Below, piece after piece: positions 9,013 through 21,312 of a stretch of DNA of 64,000 nt; position 1 is the first letter of the stretch; each line of letters starts with the position of its first letter. The stretch covers positions 124,001-188,000 of the forward strand of contig JANQQV010000007.1 of assembly GCA_028284865.1 (NCBI GenBank), given 5' to 3'. The notes under the pieces are model-generated. The model made no database searches. It had not been told where the DNA came from and was given only the letters and a program-made list of their open reading frames with translations. Source of the DNA: Rhodothermales bacterium. GTDB taxonomy: Bacteria > Bacteroidota > Rhodothermia > Rhodothermales > UBA10348. The position numbers and the translations under genes were made by a program.

Positions 9013-9547
9013 TTCCTGACTCCTTCTGCTCTTCCGGCGTATGGGGCGTTTTGGGCGTATTTGGTGCGTCAGCCTTCGTTGATGTCGATTCAGATTGTTC
9101 GGGTAGCGAATGCGGTGGTTCGCTGGCCTTCAATGCTGGACTTCCGGCTTCCTTCCGTTTTCGACTTCCAACAAAATCAGGCTTGACGGAGTGAATGATC
9201 AGCGTGATCACGGCCAAAAAGCCACCCACAATCAGGTAGCCCCACTGTACCCCGCCCAGGGCCGAACCAATCCACACAGCCACGCCGTGTAGCAGGAAGA
9301 CCACCGCGAACAACGCCAGAACGAGAACCGCGATGACCGCAATGGCTTCATTCGCTGCTTTCTCGATACGCTCCTCGATGTCGACCTGAACGAGCTGCAC
9401 GCGCAAGTCCACCCACTCGCGAAGGTCATCAAACAGCGCTCTCGACTCGCCCGCCAGTCGCCCAACAGGGTTTCGGCTGCTGGTCGATTCTGACGAAGGC
9501 TTTTCTTCGCTTACTTGGGGATCGTTATGGGCATCAGACGGGGTCAT
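9005..9547 (-). CDS. Phage holin family / YqjE-like (holin-X) membrane protein
   Basis: About 180 residues from the ATG at 9547 (MTPSDAHND); an earlier start near 9691 would overlap the upstream gene. An amphipathic segment (LFDDLREWVDLRVQLVQVDIEERIEKAANE) precedes two hydrophobic helices (VIAVLVLALFAVVFLLHG and YLIVGGFLAVITLIIHSV), matching the Phage_holin_3_6 / YqjE plan. Despite the family name, chromosomal members are not known lysis holins. The C-terminal 50 residues are rich in Ser, Pro, Glu and Thr and look disordered. It overlaps the YqjD-like gene downstream. Confidence 0.75.
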   Translation of the reverse strand: MTPSDAHNDPQVSEEKPSSESTSSRNPVGRLAGESRALFDDLREWVDLRVQLVQVDIEERIEKAANEAIAVIAVLVLALFAVVFLLHGVAVWIGSALGGVQWGYLIVGGFLAVITLIIHSVKPDFVGSRKRKEAGSPALKASEPPHSLPEQSESTSTKADAPNTPKTPHTPEEQKESGNG

Positions 9548-9617
9548 GCGATCTCTTACGCCATAAGGTAGTGCCTTGTGCCACAACGTGGCGTGGTTCC
9601 CTGCCTTGATTGACCCG

Positions 9618-10700
9618 TCAATTGTGACTCTGGAAGAATGACGCATGGGACCGTCTGTCCGGACACCAGTCCAGAACGGGTCGTTGCGCACTTCCTATAG
9701 GTTCTACCAATGCCTCGTCCAGGTCGAGTCGAATCCGCGAGAACACTGCTTGCAGGCTGTCTTGGTGGGCGACAATCCACGCCTCAGCCTCTTCCCTGTT
9801 TTGGTAGGCCACCCATCGGACATGTCCTGCGCCCTGGGGCTCAGCTTCGCCACGGGAAATGAGGAACTGGTGACCTTCGGCCCACGCATGAGGTACGTCC
9901 ACAGCCTTCAGCAGCGCCTGCTGCATCTTGAGGGGTCCAACCGTGCGGTCATGTGCCTCAAACATCCCCCGGAAGGCTGCAAAGGCGTCAAGGACACCGT
10001 CAATCTGCATTGATTCCGGGGCGAACACCAGGCTCACGTTCCGACACCCTTGCCCTTCGTGGAGAAGCACGTCTTCAGCGAGATCGATCAGGTCATCTTC
10101 GCTTTCCTGACCGCTCAGGACCACAACCGAATACCGATGACCTCTGAACCAGCAAGCCTCATGGGCAAGCCCGGCTTGATCTATGCTCTGTCGGATGGTT
10201 TCAATTGTTTCGTCAGAACCTGAAGCGATGACTCGATCAGCTCGCTCGACTGCGTCTTGCCAGTCCGTCAGATCAGCTTGAATCGACTCGTCTTCCTGGA
10301 GCAAATCGGAAACGAATGCTGGAAGCAGCGCCGGCGAACGCGATGAGACGGTACCTATGTAGTCATGGCCTGCGAGAAGAACAGCTACCAGGTCCTGCAA
10401 TTCTACGAAGGGGATGTTGCCTGGATTCAGCACGGAAACCGTTAGAATCGGAGCGGAGCTTTGGTCGGTATTCTGAGAATCGCTTGGAACAAGCTCCTTT
10501 CGCCATGTGGACAAAGCATCCGCGGTCAGAAGGGCCATTTGTTGGTTGATGGCGAACGTGATGGCCGCCTCCGTAAACCGGTTCTCGGCCTCCAACGTCC
10601 TCTCAACAGCGTCCACACGAACAGGATACTCTGGGTCCAGCCACCGCTTGGCGGTAGCAGCCAATGCTGAAATCACTGAATTCGACGAATCGGTACTCAT
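9618..10700 (-). CDS. Acyl-CoA reductase (LuxC-like)
   Basis: About 360 residues from ATG 10700 (MSTDSSNSVIS); a TTG start 24 bases upstream is possible. The sequence fits LuxC-type acyl-CoA reductases of Bacteroidota: an N-terminal helical region, a Rossmann-like 'ILTVSVLNPGNIPFVELQD' segment, and 'HEGQGCRNVSLVF', where the cysteine matches the acyl-thioester nucleophile. The enzyme would reduce acyl-CoA to aldehyde with NAD(P)H. In this phylum such genes often lie in housekeeping operons, and no other luminescence gene is present. It lies 36 bases downstream of the fluC/crcB-like gene in the same operon as a thiolase. Physiological substrate is unknown. Confidence 0.75.
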   Translation of the reverse strand: MSTDSSNSVISALAATAKRWLDPEYPVRVDAVERTLEAENRFTEAAITFAINQQMALLTADALSTWRKELVPSDSQNTDQSSAPILTVSVLNPGNIPFVELQDLVAVLLAGHDYIGTVSSRSPALLPAFVSDLLQEDESIQADLTDWQDAVERADRVIASGSDETIETIRQSIDQAGLAHEACWFRGHRYSVVVLSGQESEDDLIDLAEDVLLHEGQGCRNVSLVFAPESMQIDGVLDAFAAFRGMFEAHDRTVGPLKMQQALLKAVDVPHAWAEGHQFLISRGEAEPQGAGHVRWVAYQNREEAEAWIVAHQDSLQAVFSRIRLDLDEALVEPIGSAQRPVLDWCPDRRSHASFFQSHN

Positions 10701-10736
10701 TTCTTCCTGATTGTTCACCCGCAATTTCTTCGTAGA

Positions 10737-11123
10737 TCAGCCCGCGTTTCGAACGAAAGCACGAGCAAGCGCATAGCCGGCGAACGCAGCAACCAGAGCG
10801 CCCACGTTGTTGGCCGCCACATTTGCTGCTGCCAGGCCGCATCGCCCGTCGTTGACCAGCTGCAAACTATCAAGCGCATACGCTGAGAACGTGGTGAACG
10901 CGCCCAGCATCCCTACGAAAAACAGTGCCTGGGTCCGTTGCGAACCGGTTGAGTCCCCAAGCATTCCCCAGAAGAATCCCGCCAGCAAGGAGCCAACTAC
11001 GTTGACGACCAGCGTTCCCCAGGCAAATTCGCCACCCAACCACTTGACCATGGCGACGGACACGAGGTAGCGTAGACCTGCTCCCAACGCCCCTCCCAAA
11101 GCGATGTAGGCGAACTTCGCCAC
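10737..11123 (-). CDS. crcB: Fluoride ion channel CrcB/FluC
   Basis: 128 residues with four hydrophobic segments. Family marks are GGALGAGLRY at the N-terminus, GTLVVNVVGSLLAG in the second helix and GMLGAFTTFSAYALD in the third, which contains the Phe-box and central Na-site residues. The dual-topology dimer exports toxic fluoride from the cytoplasm. It lies two bases from the thiolase stop, so no fluoride riboswitch leader is possible immediately upstream and expression is set by the operon. Confidence 0.93.
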   Translation of the reverse strand: MAKFAYIALGGALGAGLRYLVSVAMVKWLGGEFAWGTLVVNVVGSLLAGFFWGMLGDSTGSQRTQALFFVGMLGAFTTFSAYALDSLQLVNDGRCGLAAANVAANNVGALVAAFAGYALARAFVRNAG

Positions 11124-11125
11124 TA

Positions 11126-12316
11126 TCAGACGCGCTCGATGGCAATGGCCGTGCCGCCGCCTGTTCCGTGGCAGATGGCCGCCATGCCCCGCTCCACGTC
11201 GTGGCGGTGCAACGCGTGAACCAGCGTGGTCATGATCCTTGCGCCTGAGCAGCCAATCGGATGACCCAGGGCTATGGCGCCTCCATGCACGTTCAGCTTG
11301 TCGTATGAGACGCCGAGCATGTCGCGGAACAGCACGTTGTTGATCGAGAAGGCCTCGTTGTTTTCAAACAACCCGAAATCATCGATAGAAAGCCCGGTTT
11401 TCTTCAGGACGCCCTCTACGGCAGGGATAGGAGCTTCGGGGAAGCGCCACGGCTCTCCAGCAGCCCAGGACGAGGCCAGGATGCGCGCGATCGGCTTCAG
11501 TTCGTACTTCTCGACCGCGTCTTTGCTAGCCAGCATCATGGCTGCTGCGCCATCGGAGATCTGACTGGAGTTACCTGCAGTAAGGACCCCCTCCTTTCCA
11601 AATGCGGGACGTAGGGATGCCAGGGAATCGGCTGTAGTCCCCGGACGGATTCCTTCATCCTTGACCAGGTCAACCATATCTCGTTTGACACGGTAAGCAA
11701 TCGGTGCGACCTCAGCATCGAATGCCCCGTCTTCCCAGGCCGCCTCGGCGCGACTGTGCGACAACGCGGCTACCTCGTCCAGTTGTTCGCGCTGAATGCC
11801 TTTCTCCGCAGCAAGCTTCTCGGTCTGAACCCCCATGGCTTCGCCGCTGAATGGGTCCGTGAGGCCATCGTGCAGCAGCAGATCGGTCACGCCTTCAGGA
11901 TTGCCCATCAGGAACTTGTAGCCCCAACGTGCGCGGTGCGACAGGTAGAAGCCCGTTCCACTCATGGATTCCGTACCACCGGCCATCATCAGATCCGCTT
12001 CACCGGCCTTGATCATGGTCGCGGCCTGCATGGCACTCAACATCCCGGATGAGCAGACCATATCCACAGCAAAACCGTCCACGGTGTTCGGGATACCGGC
12101 TTTGAATGCTGCTTGGCGGGGAATCAACTGCCCCTGTCCTGCGCGAAGGATGTTTCCAAACACGTACAGATCCAGCGCTTCGGCTGGGGCCTTGCTGCGT
12201 TCCAGCGAGGCTTTCATGACGTGGGCAGCCAGATCGACTGCAGAGTGATCCTTCAGGGATCCGCCAAATCGACCGATTGGCGTACGGACTGCGTCCACGA
12301 TAAAGACGTCGCGCAT
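11126..12316 (-). CDS. Acetyl-CoA C-acyltransferase (thiolase)
   Basis: About 396 residues from ATG 12316 (MRDVFIVDAVRTPIGRFGG); an in-frame start 51 bases upstream is less likely because the family begins here. The acyl-binding cysteine lies in DMVCSSGMLSAMQAA, the histidine in 'GGAIALGHPIGCSGARI', and the second catalytic cysteine in the C-terminal AICHGTGGGTAI. It cleaves or forms beta-ketoacyl-CoA, serving beta-oxidation or acetoacetyl-CoA synthesis. The gene overlaps no neighbour but lies two bases from crcB. The specific reaction cannot be decided by sequence. Confidence 0.93.
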   Translation of the reverse strand: MRDVFIVDAVRTPIGRFGGSLKDHSAVDLAAHVMKASLERSKAPAEALDLYVFGNILRAGQGQLIPRQAAFKAGIPNTVDGFAVDMVCSSGMLSAMQAATMIKAGEADLMMAGGTESMSGTGFYLSHRARWGYKFLMGNPEGVTDLLLHDGLTDPFSGEAMGVQTEKLAAEKGIQREQLDEVAALSHSRAEAAWEDGAFDAEVAPIAYRVKRDMVDLVKDEGIRPGTTADSLASLRPAFGKEGVLTAGNSSQISDGAAAMMLASKDAVEKYELKPIARILASSWAAGEPWRFPEAPIPAVEGVLKKTGLSIDDFGLFENNEAFSINNVLFRDMLGVSYDKLNVHGGAIALGHPIGCSGARIMTTLVHALHRHDVERGMAAICHGTGGGTAIAIERV

Positions 12317-12395
12317 GATGCTCTGGTTTGAATGAGTTTCCGGAAACAGCCGGAGTGTACCCATCAAAATCAGTGCGGTTCAGCAGCGAATGGGA

Positions 12396-12677
12396 TTAGT
12401 GCGTCCAGTTGGCCAGCGAAAGATCGTCGCGTGTGTGGAACGCGAAATGCCCGATCAACAGTCCCTTGACAAGGAGCGTCGCTTCGGAGGGAGAAACGTC
12501 GAAACGTTCGTCCTTGCACTGGATGACGTAGCGCTCTCCCACGATCAGAACTTCCGATATCAGATCGAAGTCCTTGCACAGACTCATCAGCTCGCTCAGC
12601 GTCGGCTGGACATAGAACACCTCTTCGCGCGCCTGAGACGCGTCTGCATAGAGGGGTTTGACGTTGGGAGGAAGCAT
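12396..12677 (-). CDS. Conserved-looking small protein, unknown
   Basis: 93 residues, not recognised. It begins MLPPNVKPLYADASQ and reads as a compact alpha/beta domain without membrane segments or metal motifs. The frame has protein-like composition and the same strand as its neighbours, lying between brxA-like (77 bases upstream) and the thiolase (79 bases downstream). Another frame over the same bases is rejected as a shadow. No function can be assigned. Confidence 0.6.
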   Translation of the reverse strand: MLPPNVKPLYADASQAREEVFYVQPTLSELMSLCKDFDLISEVLIVGERYVIQCKDERFDVSPSEATLLVKGLLIGHFAFHTRDDLSLANWTH

Positions 12678-12754
12678 GACTGCACAAGTCTGTTTACGAG
12701 ACGTATGCAGTATCGGCGTTCGAAGAGACGACTTTAGGCCTTCGGCCGGGTCAA

Positions 12755-13252
12755 TCAGAGAATCGAGCGGTACGTTTCTGACGCCTGATTTCCCCCTTCT
12801 CCCGCATCTGAGGCTCCGTTTGATGCATCATCACCACAAAAATGATTGTAGGCGTTGACCAGATCCGTAGCGATGGCGCTGGCCGAGCGACCTTCAATGT
12901 GACGGCGCTCGACGACGAACACGGGCTCACCGTCCTGGATCAGCGCCATGAAAGGTGATGACGGCGGAATACCGACCATGTGCTCGCGTGCACGTGCCGT
13001 AGCCTCGATATCCTGGCCAGCGAATACGGTTGTGAACATGTCCGGCAACACGCTCGACTGCATCGACATGCGGACAGCGGGACGTGCCATGCCAGCAGCG
13101 CAGCCACACACGGAATTGACGACGAGCAACATCGTCTTTCCAGCCGTGGCTTCGAAAGCCTGGTCGACTTCTTCTGCAGTCCTGAGTTCGTTGACACCCA
13201 CGGCCGACAGTTCAGCGCGCATGGGGGCTACAAGTGGTTCGGGGTAAGGCAT
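12755..13252 (-). CDS. BrxA/BrxB-family bacilliredoxin (DUF1094)
   Basis: 165 residues. The core matches the YphP/YqiW family: 'MPYPEPLVAPMRAEL', a central NSVCGCAAGMARPA with the CGC motif, 'PDMFTTVFAGQD', and 'PPSSPFMALIQDGEPVFVVERRHIEG'. Bacilliredoxins remove bacillithiol from mixed disulfides on proteins, so the host may make bacillithiol or a similar thiol. The C-terminal 20 residues (Gly/Ser/Asp-rich) extend beyond the usual domain. It starts a minus-strand transcript and is divergent from greA, sharing a 380-base upstream region. Confidence 0.9.
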   Translation of the reverse strand: MPYPEPLVAPMRAELSAVGVNELRTAEEVDQAFEATAGKTMLLVVNSVCGCAAGMARPAVRMSMQSSVLPDMFTTVFAGQDIEATARAREHMVGIPPSSPFMALIQDGEPVFVVERRHIEGRSASAIATDLVNAYNHFCGDDASNGASDAGEGGNQASETYRSIL

Positions 13253-13634
13253 GATGATCGGATTGAATAGGCTCTGGGATGGCCGTTCAGTTGCAGTAAT
13301 TGCGAGACTGTTTCACTCGACTCGCTCCGAAGGGGACCGATTTCAGGTCATTCCGCAAGGAGCGAGTTTCGAATTTGATTTGGGTGTTCGAACCCGCTTG
13401 ATCCTCGCTTTGATCCAATTGAATGGTCTCCCGGTTGTGAGGTTTGAGTCAAGCTTCCCGCACGATTCAGCACCTCAATAAGGATCATTTCCTGAGCAAG
13501 TCAGGTAAAAGCGCCACTTAGTCAAACCGGGCTCGGAGAGCGACCGCTGTCACCGTGAGGTGGGAGCGTTTTTTATAGCCCAGCATCAAATCTGCATTCA
13601 GCCAGTGGTCGTTCTTTGAAACGACTCCAGGACC
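13253..13634. promoter_or_regulatory. Divergent intergenic region between brxA-like and greA
   Basis: 382 bases without a convincing gene; a 76-codon frame at 13251-13481 has no family resemblance. Promoters for both flanking genes must lie here, though no clear -35/-10 pair stands out. The greA-proximal end holds the terminator-like hairpin annotated separately. Confidence 0.5.
13545..13574 (+). terminator. Terminator-like hairpin in the greA leader
   Basis: A 10-position stem (one mismatch, one G-U pair) runs 13545-13554 and 13559-13568 around a GTGA loop, of the stable GNRA class, and is followed at once by six T residues. This is a canonical rho-independent terminator on the plus strand, about 60 bases before the greA ATG. 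No plus-strand gene precedes it, so it probably ends a short leader RNA or attenuates greA. Confidence 0.6.
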
Positions 13635-14117
13635 ATGAGCGATACGAAACCCACTTACCTGACCGAAGAAGGCCTCAAGAAACTGAAGGAAGAACTGCAC
13701 TTCCTCAAAACGAAGGAGCGCGCTCGTGTTGCGCAGGCCATTGCCGATGCACGTGCACAGGGTGATCTGTCCGAAAATGCGGAGTACGATGCCGCGAAGG
13801 ACGAGCAAGGTTTGCTGGAAGCAAAGATTGCCAAACTGGAATCGACCGTTTCAAGCGCTCGCATCGTGGATGAGAGTCAGATTGACACGTCCAAGGCCTA
13901 CATCCTTTCCAACGTGCGCGTCAAGAACACCGCCAACGGAATGGAGCAAACATACAAGCTCGTATCTGCTCAGGAAGCTGACTTCGCTACAGGCAAGATC
14001 TCGGTGAAAAGCCCGATCGGCGAAGGATTGCTTGGAAAGGCCGTTGGTGACCAGGTCTCCATTCAGGTCCCGGCTGGAAAGGTCACGCTCGAAATCCTGG
14101 AGATCTCGCGCGGTTAA
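13635..14117 (+). CDS. greA: Transcription elongation factor GreA
   Basis: 160 residues. An N-terminal coiled coil holds the family tip motif 'GDLSENAEYDAAKDEQ', whose acidic residues enter the RNA polymerase secondary channel and promote cleavage of backtracked RNA. The C-terminal domain ends 'SPIGEGLLGKAVGDQVSIQVP' as in GreA/GreB. A hairpin with T-tract lies 60 bases upstream, suggesting attenuation. Threonine aldolase follows within 35 bases on the same strand. Confidence 0.95.
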   Translation: MSDTKPTYLTEEGLKKLKEELHFLKTKERARVAQAIADARAQGDLSENAEYDAAKDEQGLLEAKIAKLESTVSSARIVDESQIDTSKAYILSNVRVKNTANGMEQTYKLVSAQEADFATGKISVKSPIGEGLLGKAVGDQVSIQVPAGKVTLEILEISRG

Positions 14118-14151
14118 GTCAGCACCCCACCCTCATCTGATCCTCCCCGCT

Positions 14152-15183
14152 GTGCAGACCATCGACCTCAGAAGCGACACCGTAACTCGTCCAACGCCAG
14201 CCATGATGGATGCCATCATGCATGCCGAGGTTGGAGATGACGTATTTGGTGAAGACCCAACGGTCCAGAAGCTGGAGAAAGAAGTCGCCAGCCTGTTGGG
14301 AAAAGAGGCTGCTGTTTATGTCCCCTCCGGGACCATGAGCAATCAGATGGCGCTTCGCGTGCACTCCCAGCCGGGCGACGAAGTTATCCTGGAGGGCGAT
14401 GCCCACATTCGGCATTACGAGGGAGCTGCGGCAGCTGGGCTCTCTGGTTTACAGTTGTATCCCGTATACGGAGACCGAGGCATCCTGAATGCCTCGCAAG
14501 TAGCCGCGGCTGTTCGTGGTCAACACGATTGGGACCCGCAGACATCTCTGGTCTGCCTCGAAAACACGCACAATCGTGCAGGTGGAACGGTGTACCCGCT
14601 GGAGACCGTTCGAGCGATCAGCGATGTGGCCCGGGAGAACGGTCTGGCTATGCACCTCGACGGGGCGCGACTATGGAACGCCTCGGTGGCCAGTGGTACT
14701 TCTGAAGCGGATTTCGCGGCGTGCTTTGACACGATCAGTGTCTGCTTCTCGAAGGGTCTCGGCGCACCCATCGGATCCGCCCTGGTTGGATCCGAAGAGC
14801 ATATGGCCAAAGCACGCCGCGCTCGCAAGGCGTTTGGCGGCGGAATGCGACAGGTTGGCCTGATCGCCGCAGCCGCCCTTCATGCCCTTCGGCACCACCG
14901 CTCGGATCTGGCGAAAGACCACGATCATGCTCAGACCCTGGCCGACGGATTGGCAGGCTTTGGTAGCGTCTCGTTGGATCCGGCGCAGGTAGAAACCAAC
15001 ATCGTGATGTTTGACGTCACAGATGGACGAACGGCCCTTGAGGTATTGTCGGAGTTGGAAGCCGTGGGTGTGCGCATGGTACCCTTCGGCCCGACACGGA
15101 TTCGCGCTACCACACACAGGGACCTCGCCAGCGAGGATATTTCCCAAGCGCTGATTCAGGCAGAGCCGGTTCTGAATCGCTGA
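14152..15183 (+). CDS. ltaE: Low-specificity L-threonine aldolase
   Basis: About 343 residues from a GTG start (VQTIDLRSDTVTRPTP), chosen because 'IDLRSDTVT' is the family N-terminus; the frame is open further upstream but overlaps greA. It is a PLP enzyme splitting L-threonine or allo-threonine into glycine and acetaldehyde. Motifs: 'EVGDDVFGEDPTV', 'HIRHYEGAA', 'LHLDGARLWNA', and the PLP lysine in 'SVCFSKGLGAPIGSAL'. Downstream lies a convergent gene. Confidence 0.93.
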   Translation: MQTIDLRSDTVTRPTPAMMDAIMHAEVGDDVFGEDPTVQKLEKEVASLLGKEAAVYVPSGTMSNQMALRVHSQPGDEVILEGDAHIRHYEGAAAAGLSGLQLYPVYGDRGILNASQVAAAVRGQHDWDPQTSLVCLENTHNRAGGTVYPLETVRAISDVARENGLAMHLDGARLWNASVASGTSEADFAACFDTISVCFSKGLGAPIGSALVGSEEHMAKARRARKAFGGGMRQVGLIAAAALHALRHHRSDLAKDHDHAQTLADGLAGFGSVSLDPAQVETNIVMFDVTDGRTALEVLSELEAVGVRMVPFGPTRIRATTHRDLASEDISQALIQAEPVLNR

Positions 15184-15223
15184 GACGCGCTCACGCCGCA
15201 ACGCAGCGGCGCCATCAACTACG

Positions 15224-17134
15224 TCAGGACGGCAACTCGTGTACGCAGACATAGGCTTCCACCGCATGAAACTCCGGTAGTCCAAGCATATCCAGTCGCT
15301 TCGCCGTGTGTTGATTGCGCTGTTTGGCCCGCTCCCAGAATTCCCGCGTGTCATACGCCCCCGGATACATTGCCCGATCCTTCTGACTTTCGTGCTTGAA
15401 GATCGCTTCCACCTTGCGGTCGAGATCGGCTTTGGACATCGGGATGAGCACATCGGCTTCGTCGATCTCCCATTCCTGCCACGCGCCGCGGTATAACCAG
15501 ACCAGCGGATGATCCTCGGATGGATACTTCTCCCGGAATCGCTTGAGCGCTTCTTGAATGGCAAAATAGCACATGCGGTGAGTGCCGTGCGGATCTGACA
15601 GGTCACCAGCCACAAAAATGTGGTTCGGCATCTTCTCTTCCAGCAGGTCCATCACGATCTGGACATCGGCCTCGCCAATCGGCTCTTTGCGTACCGTTCC
15701 GGTCTTGTAGAACGGCATGTCCAGGAATCGCGCATGACGCTGATCCAGATCCATGACCTCGATTCCCGCGATGGCCTCGGAGTAGCGGATGTACGCCTTG
15801 ATCAGCTGGACATCCTCACTATCGACATCACCCGGATTCTTGGAATCCATCGCCTTGCGAAGAGCGTCGAGCTTGGCCAGAACTCCTTCATCTCCATTGA
15901 AATACTCGGCTGACATACGCATGAATCGGAGATGCCTGCGCACATCGGAATCGAACACCGCCACAGACCCGTTGGTCATGTAGGCAACTGTCATGTCGTT
16001 CTCGTTGCGCACACACTTGTCCAACATGCCCCCCATCGAGATCACATCATCATCTGGATGAGGTGAGAAGAGAACCATGCGCTGCTGCGACGGGAGATCT
16101 TCTGAGTATGCGATCCGCTGACGGAGACGCTCGAAGACGTACTTGCAAAGATCATCGATGTTGGAATACTGGTTGGCCAGCGAATGCAGGTAGTGCCGGT
16201 GAAAATCCGATTCTTCCAGTGTGAGAATGGCTTTCTCGGTGCGCTCAGCCAGCCAGATGACGGCCCGTTCAATGAGGTCGTCGGTCCATTCCACATCGCG
16301 CACGATCCAAGGCGTCTGGATTCTCGTCAGATCGCCGGCGGCGGCCTGATCCAGTAGGATGTGAGCGTTCTCGTGGCGTTGCAGGTACGAGGCCGTGACA
16401 GCGTGTGTCACCTTGTCTTCAACTGCACGGCGGATAATGGGAGCTTTGTGCTCCCCAGTAGCCATCAGGATGATTTCCTTGGCGTCCAGGATCGTGCCGA
16501 CACCCATCGTGATGGCTTCGCGCGGCACGTTTTCATCGCCAAAGAAATCGCTGGCGGCATCCTTACGCGTGATCTCGTCCAGGATGATGGGACGTGTCCG
16601 TGTCTCAGGCCCTGAACCAGGCTCATTGAACCCGATGTGGCCGGTACGACCAATACCGAGCAGGATCAGGTCCATCCCTCCGGCATCCTTGATCTTTTGC
16701 TCGTACTCGGCGCACCAAGCGCCAATCTCGCCACGCTCGATATCACCTTCAGGGATGTGGATGTTTTCTTCGGGCACATTCACGTGATCGAAGAAATTCT
16801 CCCGCATGAATCGATGATAGCTCTGCAGCGCATCGGGCTTAATCGGGTAGTATTCGTCCAGATTGAAAGTCAGGACGTTGCTGAAGTCTAGACCTTCCTC
16901 CTGGTGCAACCGAATCAGTTGCCGGTACACACCGATAGGCGTAGATCCAGTCGGGAGTCCTAGCACAACCGGGCGCGATTCTGCCGCACGAGAGGTGATG
17001 AGGGACGCGATGCGGCGGGCGACGTCGATCGCCATGTCGGCAGGAGACGCAAAGAGTTCGACGGGAACGCGTTCCCGCCAGGATCCTTCCGTCGTACTGC
17101 CCCCGGAAGGTCCTTGACCTGGGTGATGAGCCAT
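15224..17134 (-). CDS. nagB: Glucosamine-6-phosphate deaminase-like / PIG-L deacetylase fusion
   Basis: 636 residues, two domains. Residues about 25-290 are NagB-like: sugar-phosphate loop LGLPTGSTPIGVYRQL, the base motif NLDEYYPI (Asp93), and IGRTGHIGFNEPGS with the histidine and glutamate of the active site. The residue matching E. coli Asp141 is threonine here. Residues about 360-620 form a PIG-L/LmbE domain with SPHPDDDVISMGG and DPHGTHR metal motifs, a family that removes acetyl groups from GlcNAc-type substrates. Such fusions are known in Bacteroidota. Together the domains could deacetylate and deaminate amino sugars, but this is inferred. Cytoplasmic; divergent from nifJ. Confidence 0.88.
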   Translation of the reverse strand: MAHHPGQGPSGGSTTEGSWRERVPVELFASPADMAIDVARRIASLITSRAAESRPVVLGLPTGSTPIGVYRQLIRLHQEEGLDFSNVLTFNLDEYYPIKPDALQSYHRFMRENFFDHVNVPEENIHIPEGDIERGEIGAWCAEYEQKIKDAGGMDLILLGIGRTGHIGFNEPGSGPETRTRPIILDEITRKDAASDFFGDENVPREAITMGVGTILDAKEIILMATGEHKAPIIRRAVEDKVTHAVTASYLQRHENAHILLDQAAAGDLTRIQTPWIVRDVEWTDDLIERAVIWLAERTEKAILTLEESDFHRHYLHSLANQYSNIDDLCKYVFERLRQRIAYSEDLPSQQRMVLFSPHPDDDVISMGGMLDKCVRNENDMTVAYMTNGSVAVFDSDVRRHLRFMRMSAEYFNGDEGVLAKLDALRKAMDSKNPGDVDSEDVQLIKAYIRYSEAIAGIEVMDLDQRHARFLDMPFYKTGTVRKEPIGEADVQIVMDLLEEKMPNHIFVAGDLSDPHGTHRMCYFAIQEALKRFREKYPSEDHPLVWLYRGAWQEWEIDEADVLIPMSKADLDRKVEAIFKHESQKDRAMYPGAYDTREFWERAKQRNQHTAKRLDMLGLPEFHAVEAYVCVHELPS

Positions 17135-17469
17135 GTATGCTCCGGCGTGCGCCGGTATCAGGTGCTGAGATCAGGGCGAGCCGCCAATGTAGGATTTCCC
17201 ATGACCATTCTCAGGGCGGCATCACAAAGTTTACTTGAAGGAGTGGAAAACGCCGATCCCGCATCCCTGCTTGTGAACAGCATTATTGACAGCGTGAACG
17301 TGTAAGGAAGGCTCCTACACTTGCAACTCCATTTCCCCGCCACGGCGGTTGGCTCCAGACCCGCACACGGGCAGGCGTGGTCACGTTTTCTTGGCGATGC
17401 AATGCTGGCATTCTGCGTACGCTTGGCCAGCAGGACCGCAACAGTCCCCCAACCCAGTTGAGGATCACC
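17135..17469. promoter_or_regulatory. Divergent upstream region of nagB-like and nifJ
   Basis: 335 bases between divergent genes. A 63-codon frame at 17114-17305 lacks any recognisable family. Candidate plus-strand elements are TTGACA at 17286-17291 and TACACTTG at 17316-17323, close to the Bacteroidota -7 form TAnnTTTG with one mismatch, but the 24-base spacing is long. Treat as a weak promoter guess. Confidence 0.3.
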
Positions 17470-21222
<3,753 letters not shown>

Positions 21223-21312
21223 GGCCCCAGATCGCTTGTCGATCCATTCGCCTCTCAAACTTGAACGTCGGCCATTCAGCTTGGTCTTCCATCACTCTCT
21301 CGAGATCGTACC

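Noticed and set aside
13251-13481. 76-codon frame upstream of greA
   Set aside because: Overlaps the start of brxA-like by two bases, no family resemblance; region needed for promoters.
15194-15211. Hairpin CGCCGC/GCGGCG between convergent ltaE and nagB-like genes
   Set aside because: Six-bp stem with no T-tract on either side; not enough to call a terminator.
14671-15615. 314-codon minus-strand frame over ltaE and the nagB-like gene
   Set aside because: Covers parts of two real genes on both strands and has no family motif.
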